The notes beneath the pieces were generated by a model. That model saw nothing but the letters and a program-made list of their open reading frames with translations, was not told the origin of the DNA and searched no databases. Below, one piece after another: positions 62,977-64,000 of a DNA stretch of 64,000 nucleotides. Where the stretch lies: contig NZ_CP012750.1 of NCBI RefSeq assembly GCF_001302565.1, forward strand, positions 2,418,001 through 2,482,000. The letters run 5' to 3'. Origin of the DNA: Glutamicibacter halophytocola. GTDB lineage: Bacteria; Actinomycetota; Actinomycetes; Actinomycetales; Micrococcaceae. The stretch's first letter is position 1, and each line of letters opens with the position of its first letter. Both the position numbers and the translations under genes were made by a program.

Positions 62977-64000
62977 ATGCGTCATCCCTTTCCGATGGAT
63001 CTTGTGCTCGACGCCGAGCGAGCGCCGGGCTACGGCGTGCGCGAGCACCTGGTCGAGCAACTGCGCGCCGTAATCCTGGCCGGCCAGGCCCGCGCGACCG
63101 AGCCGCTGCCGTCGACGCGCTCCCTCGCGGCCGCGGTGGGGGTCTCGCGGGGCACCGTCGTCGCAGCCTACGAAGAGCTTGCCGGGGAAGGGTACGTGAC
63201 TATCGTCCCCGGCTCCGGCACGTTCGTCGCGGCGGATCTTCCGGCTGCGTCGTCGAGCCCCTCGCCCAGCACCGCGCGAGGCGCTGCCGAAACCTTCACG
63301 CGTGCGCAGGAGCCGCCGCGACGGACCATCAACCTGTCACCGGGGAGCCCCGCGGCTCCCTTGCATCGGAACCACGAATGGAAGGTCGCATGGAGAGAGG
63401 CGGCACGGCGGGAGCTGCCAGACCTCCCGCCGCCTCCTGCCGGAGAAGCCGAGTTCCGCGCGGCCATCGCGGATCACCTCAGCGCAGCGCGCGGAGTGCA
63501 GTGCGCGGCGAACGACATCGTGGTGACGGCGGGCGCACGCGACGGGCTCGGGCTGCTGGTGCATGCTCTCCAAGGTGACCGCTCGACCGGCATCCGCATC
63601 GCGACGGAGAGCCCGGGGCACCACGCCTCGCGGGCGGTGATCTCGCGTCTCGGGGCCATCCCGGTCCCGATCCCCGTGCGGGACGGCGGCATGGACGTCG
63701 ACCGCCTCGCGGACGCCTCGGGGCCGTTCGCGGCTGCGCTAGTGACTCCGAGCCACCAGTATCCGCTCGGTGGCCGGCTGCCAGTCCCGTCTCGCCTGGC
63801 GCTGCTCAAGTGGGCGAAGTGCACCGGGGCCGTCGTCGTCGAGGACGACTACGACAGCGAGTTCCGCCATGGCGCGCCTTCGCTACCCGCGATCGCCTCG
63901 CTCAATGACGAAGGGCGCGTGGTCCTCGTCGGCACCCTCTCCAAGACTGTCTCACCCTGGCTGCGCTGCGGGTACCTCCTGGTCCGCGACGACGAGCTCC
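62977..64000 (+). CDS. MocR/PdxR-family regulator, 3' end outside window
   Basis: At least 341 residues, continuing beyond the window. An N-terminal GntR-type winged helix (LVEQLRAVILAGQ, PLPSTRSLAAAVGVSRGTVVAAYEEL, about 15-80) is joined by a linker to an aminotransferase-like domain (from about 110) containing IATESPGHHASRAV, PSHQYPLGGRLP and EDDYDSEF, with the PLP Lys in GTLSKTVSP. Such proteins sense pyridoxal phosphate or an amino compound and regulate a divergent gene, here the acetyltransferases. ATG 62977 follows GGGAG. Confidence 0.9.
   Translation, partial: MRHPFPMDLVLDAERAPGYGVREHLVEQLRAVILAGQARATEPLPSTRSLAAAVGVSRGTVVAAYEELAGEGYVTIVPGSGTFVAADLPAASSSPSPSTARGAAETFTRAQEPPRRTINLSPGSPAAPLHRNHEWKVAWREAARRELPDLPPPPAGEAEFRAAIADHLSAARGVQCAANDIVVTAGARDGLGLLVHALQGDRSTGIRIATESPGHHASRAVISRLGAIPVPIPVRDGGMDVDRLADASGPFAAALVTPSHQYPLGGRLPVPSRLALLKWAKCTGAVVVEDDYDSEFRHGAPSLPAIASLNDEGRVVLVGTLSKTVSPWLRCGYLLVRDDEL

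Overview
The window is 64 kb of an actinobacterial chromosome, most likely from a Glutamicibacter/Arthrobacter-type Micrococcaceae. The evidence is the moderately high GC, the gluABCD glutamate transporter, a TatB-SigE-Mrp block, succinylase-branch lysine genes (dapC, dapD, dapE), an FdxA-type ferredoxin beside dapC, a DUF3117 protein, and the histidine phosphatase-DUF3090-SCO1664 trio. I see no tRNA, rRNA, CRISPR array or intact insertion sequence.

Positions 1-33,200 are core chromosome. In order they hold a ribonuclease II-type enzyme (cut by the window edge), a DEAD-box helicase, a solitary DNA methyltransferase, a PHP phosphoesterase and a Xaa-Pro aminopeptidase; a cytosolic MgtE-N/CBS protein with DUF1003 and Mrp; TatB, ECF sigma factor SigE and a divergent O-methyltransferase; DUF3117, DivIVA-like and LOG proteins; gluABCD; dapE/dapD; citrate synthase, dapC and ferredoxin; BipA/TypA; and a TPP-riboswitch-controlled thiO-thiS-thiG-thiF operon. 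Well-formed hairpin terminators separate many of these units.

Positions 33,400-52,400 are an accessory-rich stretch of small stand-alone enzymes: several GNAT acetyltransferases, VOC proteins, alpha/beta hydrolases, an AlkC-like DNA glycosylase, a CDP-alcohol phosphatidyltransferase, a 2'-5' RNA ligase-like protein with two possible small upstream genes, a thiolase/acyl-CoA dehydrogenase pair, an MBL-fold hydrolase, the phosphatase-DUF3090-SCO1664 cluster, a methyltransferase, DUF4241 and DinB proteins. One alpha/beta hydrolase (41,655) appears to have lost both its nucleophile and its histidine.

Positions 52,400-61,200 look like an island. A double-length Lrp regulator diverges from an MFS transporter and an M20 amidohydrolase. 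After a gene-poor gap come a frameshifted isochorismatase, a lone HigA antitoxin, a complete toxin-antitoxin pair with a palindrome inside its promoter, and two relics of the same gene 3' end about 1.9 kb apart. Next is a membrane-anchored coiled-coil protein under a strong apparently leaderless promoter, followed by a TIR/SEFIR-like protein with an unrecognised C-terminal domain. This last pair is the best candidate for an undescribed, probably anti-phage, system.

From 61,650 to the end the DNA is clearly more GC-rich: two acetyltransferase genes and a divergent MocR/PdxR-type regulator that runs off the window. This part looks acquired from another high-GC actinobacterium.
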